From positions 36,823-100,822 of the forward strand of contig CAJQUW010006357.1 of the NCBI GenBank assembly GCA_907163375.1: a stretch of 64,000 nucleotides of DNA. The letters run 5' to 3'. Numbering within the stretch: the first letter of the stretch is position 1; every line of letters begins with the position of its first letter. Below, piece after piece: positions 54,839 to 64,000 of the stretch. The notes below the pieces were generated by a model, which ran no database searches, had not been told where the DNA came from, and was given only the letters and a program-made list of their open reading frames with translations. Position numbers and translations under genes: made by a program. This DNA comes from Prostheceraeus crozeri (lineage: Eukaryota > Platyhelminthes > Polycladida > Euryleptidae).

Positions 54839-55249
54839 TCAATTTTTCTTTATGGAAAGTTGAATGTGAATATCTGAAATCGCTTCAATCACTAGACTGC
54901 TACCATGATGGTTAAATGCGTTAAGACGTTCAGCAATTTTTATCATATATCTTTTAAAAAATTCTTCGGGGTGATCTACCACTTCCATTGAATAAGAAGC
55001 AAAATGGAAAGAGCGACTTTCCACCTCTTCCTTTCCAAAATGACTAAACTTAATTTTCGCAACTAATCGCGCCATGATAATGCTATCAGAGAATGTATTC
55101 ATTAACTCTAGAAATAGAGTGCTAGCATCATCGACCACTGCTTCGATGTCGGTCTCATCTTTATGAAATTTTATCACATAATCTTGAACAGCTCCTTTTA
55201 AACTTTGCCTATGAAAATGTAATGTTCCGCAGTCGTTTGAGAAAGACAT
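54839..55249 (-). CDS. Free-standing copy of the POLB N-terminal domain, 136 aa
   Basis: The middle aligns with the polymerase N-terminal region. STLFLELMNTFSDSIIMARLV matches ALFNNLDNFRMKALIYLKI, then HFASYSMEVVDHPEEFFKRY matches HIPSSPATEVVHYESWINFH, and GSSLVIEAISDIHIQLS matches DSGLIFDGIESALFKISL. The same pattern of hydrophobic strands continues throughout. So it looks like a duplicated single domain, without fingers or palm. The role is unknown; it might bind the terminal protein, DNA or the polymerase. D has a matching gene at 63696. Confidence 0.55.
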   Translation of the reverse strand: MSFSNDCGTLHFHRQSLKGAVQDYVIKFHKDETDIEAVVDDASTLFLELMNTFSDSIIMARLVAKIKFSHFGKEEVESRSFHFASYSMEVVDHPEEFFKRYMIKIAERLNAFNHHGSSLVIEAISDIHIQLSIKKN

Positions 55250-55336
55250 GATCGCCCTTTATCTAACCCATCCATTGCATGAAAACAACAACTCTTCTCA
55301 TAGTAACATTTATTGAATAACGGTAACAAGCATGCA

Positions 55337-55867
55337 TTATAAATCAATGGTTTGAAAGAGATAAAATAGATACAGCTGGTAACTATCATACAGCGAGCAA
55401 TGATAACCATACAGGACTTTGGCAGTGTTGAGGTAAGGAAGAAAGAAGCATTGGTTATGAACGTAGCTACTACAACGAACAGACAAAATAGGAACAGACA
55501 AATCCTTAAAACGTTTCGTGACTTCATGGTAGTGTTGATTCACTCTACTATCCCAAGGCGGGAGCAAAATATCATCAATGATTAGATTGGGAAACACTTT
55601 CCTCTCCTTACCAGGATTATTACAAAAGATGCGAATAACATTGAAAGCAGCTAACCATCGTTTAAAGTCAATAAGAAGAGCACTCTCACAAGAAAAGCCA
55701 TAGTCTTGCAAATATTTCAGATTAAGTCCATGAATGTGTTTTCTCGCCCATTGATCAACATTTGGATCGCAGTTGGCATGTTGATGATAGACACTAACAA
55801 TCTGATATGTCCAATTGTTCATAGCAATAGCACTGAGCTCCTGTACAGGTTCACCCTCACAATCCAT
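55337..55867 (-). CDS. DnaQ/DEDD-type exonuclease-like protein, 176 aa
   Basis: It opens with MDCEGEPVQELSAIAM, which has the D-x-E-G signature of DEDD exonucleases. HQHANC, WARKHIHGLNLKYL and a late NQHYHEVTKRFKDL could supply the remaining acidic and His positions. An exonuclease or RNase H-like role is plausible from these. The C-terminal 40 residues are hydrophobic. D has a copy at 63075-63606. Confidence 0.5.
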   Translation of the reverse strand: MDCEGEPVQELSAIAMNNWTYQIVSVYHQHANCDPNVDQWARKHIHGLNLKYLQDYGFSCESALLIDFKRWLAAFNVIRIFCNNPGKERKVFPNLIIDDILLPPWDSRVNQHYHEVTKRFKDLSVPILSVRCSSYVHNQCFFLPYLNTAKVLYGYHCSLYDSYQLYLFYLFQTIDL

Positions 55868-55905
55868 AAAAATGATAATAGAAGCCTAAAACGGAAGTTA
55901 CACAT

Positions 55906-56043
55906 CTAAGGAAACGTTCTATAACATATTACAAATGAAGAATTACATCGATGCTTTTCACGACAAAATACACAAATGATATGATGGCAACGAAGAAGTA
56001 AAATGTATCTAATAAGACCACGTCTACGACACTCAAAGCACAT
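55906..56043 (-). CDS. Mini RING-like zinc-finger peptide
   Basis: The reading starts MCFECRRRGLIRYILLLRCH and continues HIICVFCREKHRC. That gives a C..C...C.H..C..C...H..C array in about 35 residues. The D copy (62897-63022) encodes a 41-residue protein with the same finger. The start at the Met before CFEC is chosen because the two copies agree from there. Probably metal-binding; function is unknown. Confidence 0.5.
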   Translation of the reverse strand: MCFECRRRGLIRYILLLRCHHIICVFCREKHRCNSSFVICYRTFP

Positions 56044-56077
56044 AAGCGAATTGTCATAGGGTAGAGTTAGGAAAGGA

Positions 56078-56852
56078 CTAGTAATTCTCCTTCTTTGATT
56101 TGCGTTTTGAGGCAGCATTCTTCTCCGACTTGCGCTTCGTACCACTGCTGTTAAGGATTTGATCAATTATGTCGTCCACATTGGGTTGTTTTGGAATATA
56201 TAGGATGGATTCCATATGCATGGAGAGAGAGGCTATTTTATTATCCTTGTGCCGACCATAATATAGCCCATTCACTTTGAAAAGGATATCCCAAGTACCT
56301 TCTCCGAGCTCATCACATCTGATGGGTATTGAATGATCTCCCTCCTTCTTATAGTAAGTACACCAATGTGATACCGGTAGGCAAATGTGATTACCATCCC
56401 AAATCTTTCTATAGGGAGTATCCTTGTCATCTCTCGCCTTCCACTCTTGAGCAAGAGTAGTAGGAATGTCCATATTTAATGTCACATACTCCTCAATAAT
56501 ATCAAGTTGGCGGCGAATGTACGGACTCACGGGGATCAGTATGTAGTCCCCATACTGATTGTGCATTATCTTGACATCCGTGGAAGGGAGCATTCCCGTT
56601 TGGAGTACTACGCCATGATCGTCATAACCTAAGACTTGTTTAAATTTACGCTGTAGCGGTGTAGGATTATGTACCTTGGTTGTTTCTTCCACTGGCCTCA
56701 GTTGTAGATGATCTGATCGTAGCAAACCTTGTAACGTTTGACCGCCATTTTGTCCTACTAGTGCAGCAGATGGAATAGATGCCTGAAAATGAAAAAGATT
56801 GTATTAAGTTTACGTTCAAGGGAGGAGAGGGAGGAAAGTAGCGACTTACCAT
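56078..56852 (-). CDS. Putative nucleic-acid-binding protein, spliced, about 235 aa
   Basis: The ATG at 56850-56852 is followed directly by GTAAGT, and an acceptor (ATTTTCAG) ends at 56783. The next codon is GCA, so the first exon contributes only Met. The second exon opens ASIPSAALVGQNGGQTL. The middle is beta-rich, with GDYILIPVSPYIRRQLDIIE and GEGTWDILFKVNGLYYGRH, suggestive of an OB-like fold. The tail is Lys/Arg-rich (KRKSEKNAASKRKSKK). A single-strand-binding role is inference. The D copy has the same intron. Confidence 0.6.
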
Positions 56853-56945
56853 TTTAGTTGGATAATAGAATAGAGAGAGAGAGAAAATGTGCGTCCGTCA
56901 CTCGTGTGATTCAATGATAGAATGATTCTCACTGTGGAAGGCTCG

Positions 56946-56958
56946 CTATTTATATAGA
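56946..56958 (-). promoter_or_regulatory. TATA box of the spliced gene (B)
   Basis: TCTATATAAATAG on the minus strand lies about 95 bases upstream of the ATG. The same box is conserved in D (TTTATAAATAGCGAGCC at 61981). The sequence between box and ATG is also conserved. Confidence 0.65.
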
Positions 56959-56999
56959 AATGCTTGATTCTCATTGGATGACGATCCTCATTGGACAAT

Positions 57000-58087
57000 A
57001 ACATCAAGCTGATTCCAAATCTGGCCTCCGTTTACCAATCCGAGCCTTCATTCGCCCACTGGAGCTGTTTCTCGTGAAATTCTAACTCTGTCGTTTTTCG
57101 ACAATCTCCCAAAATCTTAAATGGCGTCTCACATCTAAACGAAGACAGATATGAACAAGCCGTTTGTTTCAGTGAATTTGTCTCACTCTTAGCTTTCAAA
57201 CGAGCTATGGCGCGACAAAATCCGTCCACTAGAAGCAAAGTTGGAAGGTTGGTGCCGAGGGGTGGGGACGTCAGCGAAAATTTTTTCTCTCCGATTGCGT
57301 TCAAATTCACCATACCGATGCAGAATTTCACGCTGATTCCAAATCTGAAATCCGTTTTCCCATCCGATGCTTCGTTTGGGCGCTACAGACCAAAACGTCC
57401 CAAATTCTAACTCTGTCGTTTTTTCGAAAAATGTTGAAAATTGTTTCTCTCCGATTGACTTGAAACTCACCATACAGATGCAGAATTTCACGCTGATTCC
57501 AAATCTGAAATCCGTTTTCCAATCCGATGCTTCGTTTTGAAGCTACAGCCCAAAACGTCCAAAATTCTAACTCTGTCGTTTTTCGACAATCTCCCAAAAT
57601 CTTAAATGGCGTCTCACATCTAAACGAAGACATATATGAACAAGCCGATTCTTTCAGTGAATTTGTCTCACTCTTAGCTTTCAAACGAGCTATGGCACGA
57701 CAAAATCCGGTCACTAGAAGCAAAATTGGAAGTTTGGCGCAGGGGGGGGGACGTCAGCGAAAATTTTTCTCTCCGATTGCGTTCAAATTCACCATACCGA
57801 TGCAGAATTTCACGCTGAATCCAAATCTGGCCTCCGTTTTCACATCCGAGCACTCCTTCCACTCGAAACAGCCGATTTTACAACCCAACATTCAGCAGAT
57901 TGCACGAAAAACATCACACACTATAGCCTCAAGACAAATCCTGGCGGTCACCCAAGACCACCACGACACTCTGGCGTTCGAGAGGGGGGGGACGTCAGAC
58001 GCGAAGCACCACGGCGGCCGACCACGACACTCTGTCGTTCCAGAGGGGGGGGCGCGCCGGTCGGGCGTTCGCCGTTTTATTACTACT
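57000..58087. repeat. Right terminal inverted repeat and tandem units of Polinton B
   Basis: This is the complement of the left terminal repeat over about 57340-58087, extended inward by one or two further units with GATTCCAAATCTG and CTAACTCTGTCGTTTTTCGAC. The repeated CAGAATTTCACGCTGA motif marks each unit. Short frames here are not genes. Confidence 0.9.
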
Positions 58088-58093
58088 CTCGTC
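58088..58093. repeat. Target-site duplication of Polinton B, right copy
   Basis: CTCGTC, identical to 35947-35952. Confidence 0.95.
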
Positions 58094-59179
58094 ATTGTCT
58101 TCAGACAGCAATTCCACGAAGTTCATGATCACAGCTGAACCTTATATTCTGACTGAGTATCCAAGGGACCAATCCTTCACCCCAGGGTTCAAGTAAGACT
58201 TCTCAGTGGTGTTATACTGTCACTCAGTGACAGATGAAGTCTATTCTAAATCCAATGTGACTTAAGTTTGACGAAATTTGATGAATTTGGAAAAGCTGGA
58301 AAATGTGGGAGGGGAAGAATAGAAGTACCGAGAGATTTTCAGTGTTTCCCAATCAAGTGAAGAGTACTAAGTCCATAGAGTAAATATGTTAGGTAAATAT
58401 GTAAATGGGTAATATATATGTAATGGGTAAATATGTCCCTACTCTATGACTAAGTCTATCGCTAGAATATTTCTCTTCAGGTTTCAATATATGCCATCGC
58501 ACTAAATTACCGGCCAATCTTCATCGTTCTTCCTGAACAGAAAATTTTGCGGCCAACCAATGCATTTTCACTTCTCTTCCACTGTTCACGAATGCCGAGC
58601 TAAATCGGGATTCTGTGGTGCTACAATTCCACAAATGCCGAGTTAACTCGCTTTTAGCATGAAATGACTCAATCCCACATTTTCTATAGTTCTACAATGT
58701 TTGTAATTAATGTTAATCACCGGATAAATGTGATCTTACATTGAAAAGCTCTCGTGAATGACAGGATAACTTTTTGAGAATAAATAAAAGTTATTGACAT
58801 ATTCTCGAACACATTCATAGTCCATCTGTGTTAGTGTGATGCTGTTCAATATTGAAGCACATCCTTCAAGCGACGCCTGGGAGAACTTAATTTCTCGACT
58901 AAGCGAACCCATGATGAGCAGGTAGCTGATCCTGCCTTATAACATTATGAAAAAAATTATGAGAGTGAAGGGGATGTAGGTTTCGATGACCTGGTGATTG
59001 GAGAAGCTGTTTATTGGGCATTTACTATGCTATTTGGCAGAATTCAATGTTCATCTTTCTGTTGTACCGTGCATGGACAGCTAGAATACTATCACCTAAA
59101 AAGCTGCGCGGTATTTTTTTTACTTTCTTTCTACATCTATTTTGATAAAGTTAGATAAAGTAGAATTGTTTTTGATTAC
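58094..59179. other. Host non-coding DNA right of Polinton B
   Basis: No gene, RNA gene or clear mobile element is seen. It continues the host sequence interrupted at 35952. Confidence 0.55.
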
Positions 59180-59359
59180 CTGATTTTTGGTATAGTAAGC
59201 CTCCAGTGGTATTGCCTGGATGCCTGCGATCAGTCCATAGATTTCTAGCTGTCCATGTATCGTGTTTCCATCATAGCCATACGATTCGAGATTTGAGAAA
59301 TATTTCTGATAACTGCTCTGACTCCGGATTATCATTTCACGCGCATTTAATTTACTCAT
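59180..59359 (-). CDS. Possible first coding exon of a host gene, 60 codons
   Basis: From ATG at 59359 the frame runs exactly 60 codons (MSKLNAREMIIRSQSSYQKY ... EAYYTKNQ) to CAG|GTAATC, a reasonable donor in phase 0. Composition is protein-like and unlike nearby repeats. I do not recognise the product. It is on the same strand as the exon at 31229-31545, so the two might belong to one gene with Polinton B in an intron, but nothing joins them. Confidence 0.3.
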
Positions 59360-61034
59360 AATCTCGATTAACAGCATAATAATATTGTTGAGGATTTTAA
59401 CAGAATTATGGGCAATAATACTTTGGCTTTTGTAATCATGATGTTTTGCATCATTTTTTCATTGAGTTTCTCTGACAAGAATGTATGTTATGCTTATAAT
59501 TTAAAATTGAGCATCTCAAAAGTTGTGGATAATTCAGCTTTGACCATAGAAATAGATTGCTTATCTGAAGTTGACTAGAATGTAAATTGACTCAAGGTCG
59601 CGGCAGAGTCGGGGGAACTAAGTTAGGGCATGAACCGCCAATGAAAAGCTCAGAATTGCACATGTGACTTATTCTAACCGTATGATTCAGCCATTGACAA
59701 GCGCATCTAAGCGAAAACGCGTGCGATTTTTGTGCCACTATTGTGCATTGTATGAAGCTTTGCTTCCATTCTAGAGGTTTTATTGTCATCAATTTCTATG
59801 GCTTTGACCGAAAACTCTTCAGAGACAGAGAGAGAGTGGCCAAAATTAGTTCAGCTACTGCGCACAAATCAGGGTGAGGCAACCCGGGCTTCGCCTCTCA
59901 TTGTATTACCGCCTGCAACGTTCCAGTGCAGTGATTGTATTGCTATCTCGATACCAGTTAACTCAGATTCAGAGAAATTCGGTATATAGAATAAGCACAG
60001 CAGCCAAAGGGTCATGAGAAACAAAGTTCAGATACGCTTCTTGACAGCCAATCAAATTAGTGAAGAAGAATGAGTGTTGCAAGCAACTTTGCTGTCATAG
60101 TGTTAGTAGCTAGCTGCCTTACTCCTCTCATCAATGCCAGCGGTGTTTTCTGAATTGTCATTTTAAAGCGATCAGATTTCTCAGTCACTAGTTTACATGT
60201 AAAAGACACTGCACTTAGGGACCTGCGAAGCTTCGAGATTCGATTCGATTCGAAATTGCGATTCGAGAAAAATTCGAATCGGTCCGCGTCGACTGACCAA
60301 AAACTATTTCAACTCCTTTCTTTTGATTTATATCCTCTCCCTGTTTGTTGCTACTTGAAAGTGAACTTGCAATGTGTTTGAGATGCTGGATTCTCTCTGA
60401 AAATTGTTAAGAGCGTCGGCTGCTGAACAAAAAGTTTGTCGAATCACCTACACTACGTGCCACATCACTATCAGTTAGTTGTTCTATGTGCCACATGCTG
60501 CTCAGATCAGGGCTTCGGACTCGGTCGATCTTTCTGACCGAGTCCGATATACTTCACAATAACTGATTTATCGTAGAATTGAAAATAGCCCATTAGCAGG
60601 CTCGTAAGCTTGTATCTAATAAGACATACTTTTCAGACTGACTTTCGTCAGGAATATTAGGACCCAGCAAGATGCAAGGTTACGACCCTGCTAATAGGAC
60701 ATATGGTTGATAGAGACGAAATGCTACTCATATCCTGAATCATTTGCAACTCTGAGATGAATTTAAAATCGGACGTCTGCCAAAAAAGTTATTCGAGTTT
60801 AGGCCCTGTTGCGGATTCGATGTAAGAGAAAACGAGTGCTCTGTTCGGCGTCAGTATATTGTGTGAGAGAGAACATTGAACAAACAAAGCTGTTGAACAC
60901 TGATCCAGATCTCGGACATCAATATCAAATTGATAATAGGAGCATTCAACAATAAAAGTTGGACAAAAGCAGATTGATAATACGTACGAACATTTAACGA
61001 TAGAAGTTCGCGACACTCCCCTATTTTTTATGGG
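59360..61034. other. Host non-coding DNA left of Polinton D
   Basis: No convincing gene. A run of ATTCG repeats lies near 60240-60285. The 200 bases before the Polinton D tip are less AT-rich but have no identifiable repeat ends. Confidence 0.5.
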
Positions 61035-61040
61035 AGCAGG

Positions 61041-61930
61041 AGTAGTAAGTAAAACTCCACTTCTGGATAGCGCAAGATGGCCGCCGTCGCTGACGTCCCC
61101 CCCTCTGGCACGGCAGAGTGTCGTGGTCGGCCGCCGTGGTGTTTCGTGTCTGAGTCCCCCCCCTCTGGAACGACAGAGGTTGTGGTCTGTCGTGGTGTGC
61201 CGGCCAGGTGGGTCCACGTTCACAACATGTTCGCTGACTCCCCCCCCCCTCTGCAACGACAGAGTGTGAGACTCGGGTGAGTTGGTCCGACCGCCTGGTT
61301 GACGTGGGCGACCGCCAGGATTAGTCTTGAGGCTATAGTGTGTGATGTTTTTCGTGCAATCTGCTGAATGTTGGGTTGTAAAATGGGTTGTTTCGAGTGG
61401 AAGGAGTGGTCGGATGAGAAAACGGAGGTCGGATTCGTATTCAGCGTGAAATTCTGCATCGGTAGGGTGAGTTTCAAGTCAATCGGTGAGAAAAAATTTT
61501 CAACATTTTTCGAAAAACGACAGAGTTAGAATTTGGGACGTTTTGGTGTGTAGCGTCAAAACGAAGCATCGGATGAGAAAACGGAGGTCAGATTCGGATT
61601 CAGCGTGAAATTCTGCATCGGTAGGGTGAGTTTCAAGTCAATCGGAGAGAAAAAATTTTCGGCTGACGTCCCCCCCCTGGACAGCTTGCTTCGATTTTGG
61701 CTTCCAGTGAACGGATTTTGTCGTGCCATAGCTCGTTTGAAAGCTAAGAGTGAGAAAAATTCAGTGAAAGAATCGGCTTGTTCCTATCTGTCTTCGTTTA
61801 GATGTGAGACGCCATTTAAGATTTTGGGACATTGGCGAAGAACGACAGAGTTAGAATTTGGGACGTTTTGGGCTGTAGCTTCAAAACGAAGCATCGGATT
61901 GGAAAACGGATTTCAGATTTGGAATCAGCT
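61041..61930. repeat. Left terminal repeat region of Polinton D
   Basis: After the tip and a GATAGCGCAAGATGGCCGCC block shared with the end of A come C-rich blocks (CCCCCCTCTGGAACGACAG) and units with CAGCGTGAAATTCTGCATCG as in B. So D combines a tip like A with subterminal units like B. Confidence 0.85.
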
Positions 61931-61973
61931 TGATGTTATTGTCCAATGAGGATCATCATCCAATGAGAATCAA

Positions 61974-62090
61974 GCATTTCTTTATAAATAGCGAGCCTTC
62001 CACAGTGAGAATCATTCCATCGTTGAATCACACGAGTGACGGACGCACATTTTCTCTCTCCCTAGTTCCCTGTTCTATTATCCAACTAAA
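61974..62090 (+). promoter_or_regulatory. TATA box and leader of the spliced gene (D)
   Basis: TTTATAAATAGCGAGCC (TATA at 61981-61990) precedes the ATG by about 100 bases, and the leader between is nearly the same as in B. Confidence 0.65.
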
Positions 62091-62863
62091 ATGGTAAGTC
62101 GCTACTTCCCTCCCTCTCCTCCCTTGAACGTAAACTTAATACAATCTTTTTCATTTCAGGCATCTACTCCATCTGCTGCACTAGTAGGACAAAATGGCGG
62201 TCAAACGTTACAAGGTTCGCTACGGTCAGATCATCTACAACTGAGGCCAGTGGAAGAAACAACCAAGGTACATAATCCTACACCGCTACAGCGTAAATTT
62301 AAACAAGCCTTGCGTTATGATGATCATAGCGTAGTACTCCAAACGGGCATGCTCCCTTCCACGGATGTCAAGATAATGCACAATCAGTATGGGGACTACA
62401 TACTGATCCCCGTGAGTCCGTACATTCGCCACCAACTTGATATTATTGAGGAGTACGTGACATTAAATATGGACATTCCTACTCCTCTTGCTCAAGAGTG
62501 GAAGGCGAGAGATGACAAGGATACTCCCTATAGAAAGATTTGGGATGGTAATCACATTTGCCTACCGGTATCACATTGGTGTACTTACTATAAGAAGGAT
62601 GGAGATCATTCAATACCCATCAGATGTGATGAGCTCGGAGAAGGTACTTGGGATATCCTTTTCAAAGTGAATGGGCTATATTATGGTCGACACAAGGATA
62701 ATAAAATAGCCTCTCTCTCCATGCATATGGAATCCATCCTATATATTCCGAAACCACCAACGTGGACGACATAATTGATCAAATCCTTAACAGCAGTGGT
62801 ACGAAGCGCAAGTCGGAGAAGAATGCTGCCTCAAAACGCAAATCAAAGAAGGAGAATTACTAG
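62091..62863 (+). pseudogene. Putative nucleic-acid-binding protein, spliced (Polinton D)
   Basis: ATG is followed directly by GTAAGT (62094) and the acceptor TTTCAG ends at 62159; exon 2 opens ASTPSAALVGQNGGQTL. The protein is almost the same as in B (GDYILIPVSPYIR, GEGTWDILFKVNGLYYGRH, basic tail). Two copies with the same intron in the same place confirm the splice signals. Broken, about one break. Confidence 0.6.
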
Positions 62864-62896
62864 TCCTTTCTAACTCTACCCTATGACAATTCGCTT

Positions 62897-63022
62897 ATGT
62901 GCTTTGAGTGTCGTAGACGTGGTCTTATTAGATACATTTTACTTCTTCGTTGCCATCATATCATTTGTGTATTTTGTCGTGAAAAGCATCGATGTAATTC
63001 TTCATTTTGTAATATGTTATAG
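62897..63022 (+). CDS. Mini RING-like zinc-finger peptide, 41 aa (Polinton D)
   Basis: MCFECRRRGLIRYILLLRCH is followed by HIICVFCREKHRC and a short end. It is identical to B over the finger. It lies between the spliced gene and the exonuclease-like gene. Confidence 0.5.
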   Translation: MCFECRRRGLIRYILLLRCHHIICVFCREKHRCNSSFCNML

Positions 63023-63074
63023 AACGTTTCCTTAGATGTGTAAATTTCCGTTTTAGGCTTCTATCATCATTTTT

Positions 63075-63606
63075 ATGGATTGTGAGGGTGAACCTGTACA
63101 GGAGCTCAGTGCTATTGCTATGAAACAATTGGACATAATCAGATTGTTAGTGTCTATCATCAACATGCCAACTGCGATCCCGATGTTGATCAATGGGCGA
63201 GAAAACACATTCATGGACTTAATCTGAAATATTTGCAAGACTATGGCTTTTCTTGTGAAAGTGCTCTTCTTATTGACTTTAAACGATGGTTAGCTGCTTT
63301 CAATGTTATACGCATCTTTTGTAATAATCCTGGTAAGGAGAGGAAAGTATTTCCCAATCTAATCATTGATGATATTTTGCTCCCGTCTTGGGATAGTAGA
63401 GTGAATCAACATTATCATGAAGTCACGAAACGTTTTAAGGATTTGTGTGTTCCTATTTTGTCTGTTCGTTGTAGTAGCTACGTTCATAACCAATGCTTCT
63501 TTCCTCCTTACTCAACACTGCCAAAGTCCTGTATGGTTATCATTGCTCGCTGTATGATAGTTATCAGCTGTATCTATTTTATCTCTTTCAAACCATTGAT
63601 TTATAA
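63075..63606 (+). pseudogene. DnaQ/DEDD-type exonuclease-like gene (Polinton D)
   Basis: The opening MDCEGEPVQELSAIAM and the blocks HIHGLNLKYLQDYGFSCES and KVFPNLIIDDILLP agree with B. See 55337-55867 for the reasoning on function. Broken, about one to two breaks. Confidence 0.5.
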
Positions 63607-63695
63607 TGCATGCTTGTTACCATTATTCACTAAATGTTACTATGAGAAGAGTTGTTGTTTTCATAGCAATGGATGGGTTAGATAAAAGGGCGATC

Positions 63696-64000
63696 ATGTC
63701 TTTCTCAAACGACTGAGGAACATTACGTTTTCATAGGCAAAGTTTAAAAGGAGCTGTTCAAGATTATGTGATAAAATTTCATATAGATGAGACCGACATC
63801 GAAGCAGTGGTCGATGATGCTAGCACTCTATTTCTAGAGTTAATGAATACATTCTCTGATAGCATTATCATGGCGCGATTAGTTGCGAAAATTAAGTTTA
63901 GTCATTTTGGAACGGAAGAGGTGGAATAGTCGCTCTTTCCAATTTTGCTTCTTACTCAATGGAAGTGGTAGATCACCCCCAAGAATTTTTTAAAAGGCAT
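63696..64000 (+). pseudogene. POLB N-domain paralogue (Polinton D), runs off the window
   Basis: It starts MSFSND and contains the DYVIKFH, STLFLELMNTFSDSIIMARL and EVVDHPQEFFKR blocks as in B (54839-55249). It is cut by the window edge. The state is broken. Confidence 0.5.

Larger units (their letters stand above)
35953..58087. mobile_element. Polinton B, complete 22.1 kb element with chromodomain integrase
   Basis: The tips read AGTAGTAATAAAACGG and its complement, with long inverted terminal repeats and an exact 6-bp target duplication. Contents from the left: coiled-coil gene, small genes, POLB, two penton-like paralogues, two PC4-like genes, a TBP-like gene, protease, major capsid protein, basic core-like peptides, integrase, ATPase, RING-like genes, a POLB N-domain paralogue, an exonuclease-like gene and a putative nucleic-acid-binding protein. 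It is a fossil but young: the target duplication is exact and the terminal repeats near-identical. About four breaks are visible; most genes look whole. Confidence 0.97.
61041..64000. mobile_element. Polinton D, left part (right end outside window)
   Basis: The tip AGTAGTAAGTAAAACTCC is followed by terminal repeats related to those of B and by the same four genes as the right end of B, in mirrored orientation: spliced nucleic-acid-binding-like gene, mini RING, exonuclease-like and POLB N-domain paralogue. The protein-coding parts are about as close to B as A is. The six bases before the tip are AGCAGG, but the other end is outside, so the duplication cannot be checked. It is a fossil with about three to four breaks in view. 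Confidence 0.9.

Noticed and set aside
57032-58138. Frames in the terminal repeats of B and D (also 35704-36757, 61030-61949)
   Set aside because: The same frames appear wherever the terminal repeat occurs, on either strand, and show no domain.
60780-61040. Possible LTR end before Polinton D
   Set aside because: A GCGACACTCCCC sequence suggested a retroelement boundary, but no second copy, primer site or gene supports it.

Overview
This is metazoan DNA, probably from an invertebrate. It has GT-AG introns, a CR1/L2-type LINE, long GA microsatellites, one or two candidate host exons and very little host coding sequence. Most of the window is Polinton/Maverick elements, which are virus-like DNA transposons and are treated here as fossils. 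I cannot name the species.

Layout. (1) 1-12232 is the right part of Polinton A; it enters from the left and ends in a repeat-rich terminal region. (2) 12233-14389 is non-coding and holds a 0.56 kb fold-back element. (3) 14396-26849 is Polinton C, an AT-rich, decayed element of a different lineage, bounded by exact 6-bp target-site duplications (CACGGG). (4) About 26.9-30.2 kb is a broken CR1/L2-like LINE. (5) 30.2-35.9 kb is host DNA with one probable last exon of a four-helix membrane protein, two GA arrays and a LINE 3' fragment between them. (6) 35953-58087 is Polinton B, complete from end to end at 22,135 bp, with inverted terminal repeats and exact 6-bp duplications (CTCGTC). (7) 58.1-61.0 kb is host DNA with a possible first coding exon. 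(8) 61041 to the window end is the left part of Polinton D. A, B and D belong to one family: A matches the half of B that carries the polymerase, and D matches the half that carries the exonuclease. All four element tips start AGTAGTA.

How the genes fit together. B carries the usual virion set: major capsid protein, a pair of penton-like paralogues, an adenain-like protease, a packaging ATPase and small basic core-like proteins. It also has a protein-primed type B DNA polymerase and a chromodomain integrase. Beyond these it has a cassette that looks like transcription machinery: two tandem PC4-like genes followed by a gene whose sequence closely resembles TATA-binding protein with both lobes. 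Several of the family's own genes sit behind clear TATA boxes, short leaders and small introns. In one gene conserved between B and D, an intron begins directly after the ATG. A TBP/PC4 cassette in a Polinton is the most notable observation here.

C uses the same general gene plan with a different capsid lineage. It carries a parvovirus-like phospholipase A2 domain beside the integrase and short GC-rich hairpin repeats between genes. Functions are inferred from motifs read by eye; no database search was possible.
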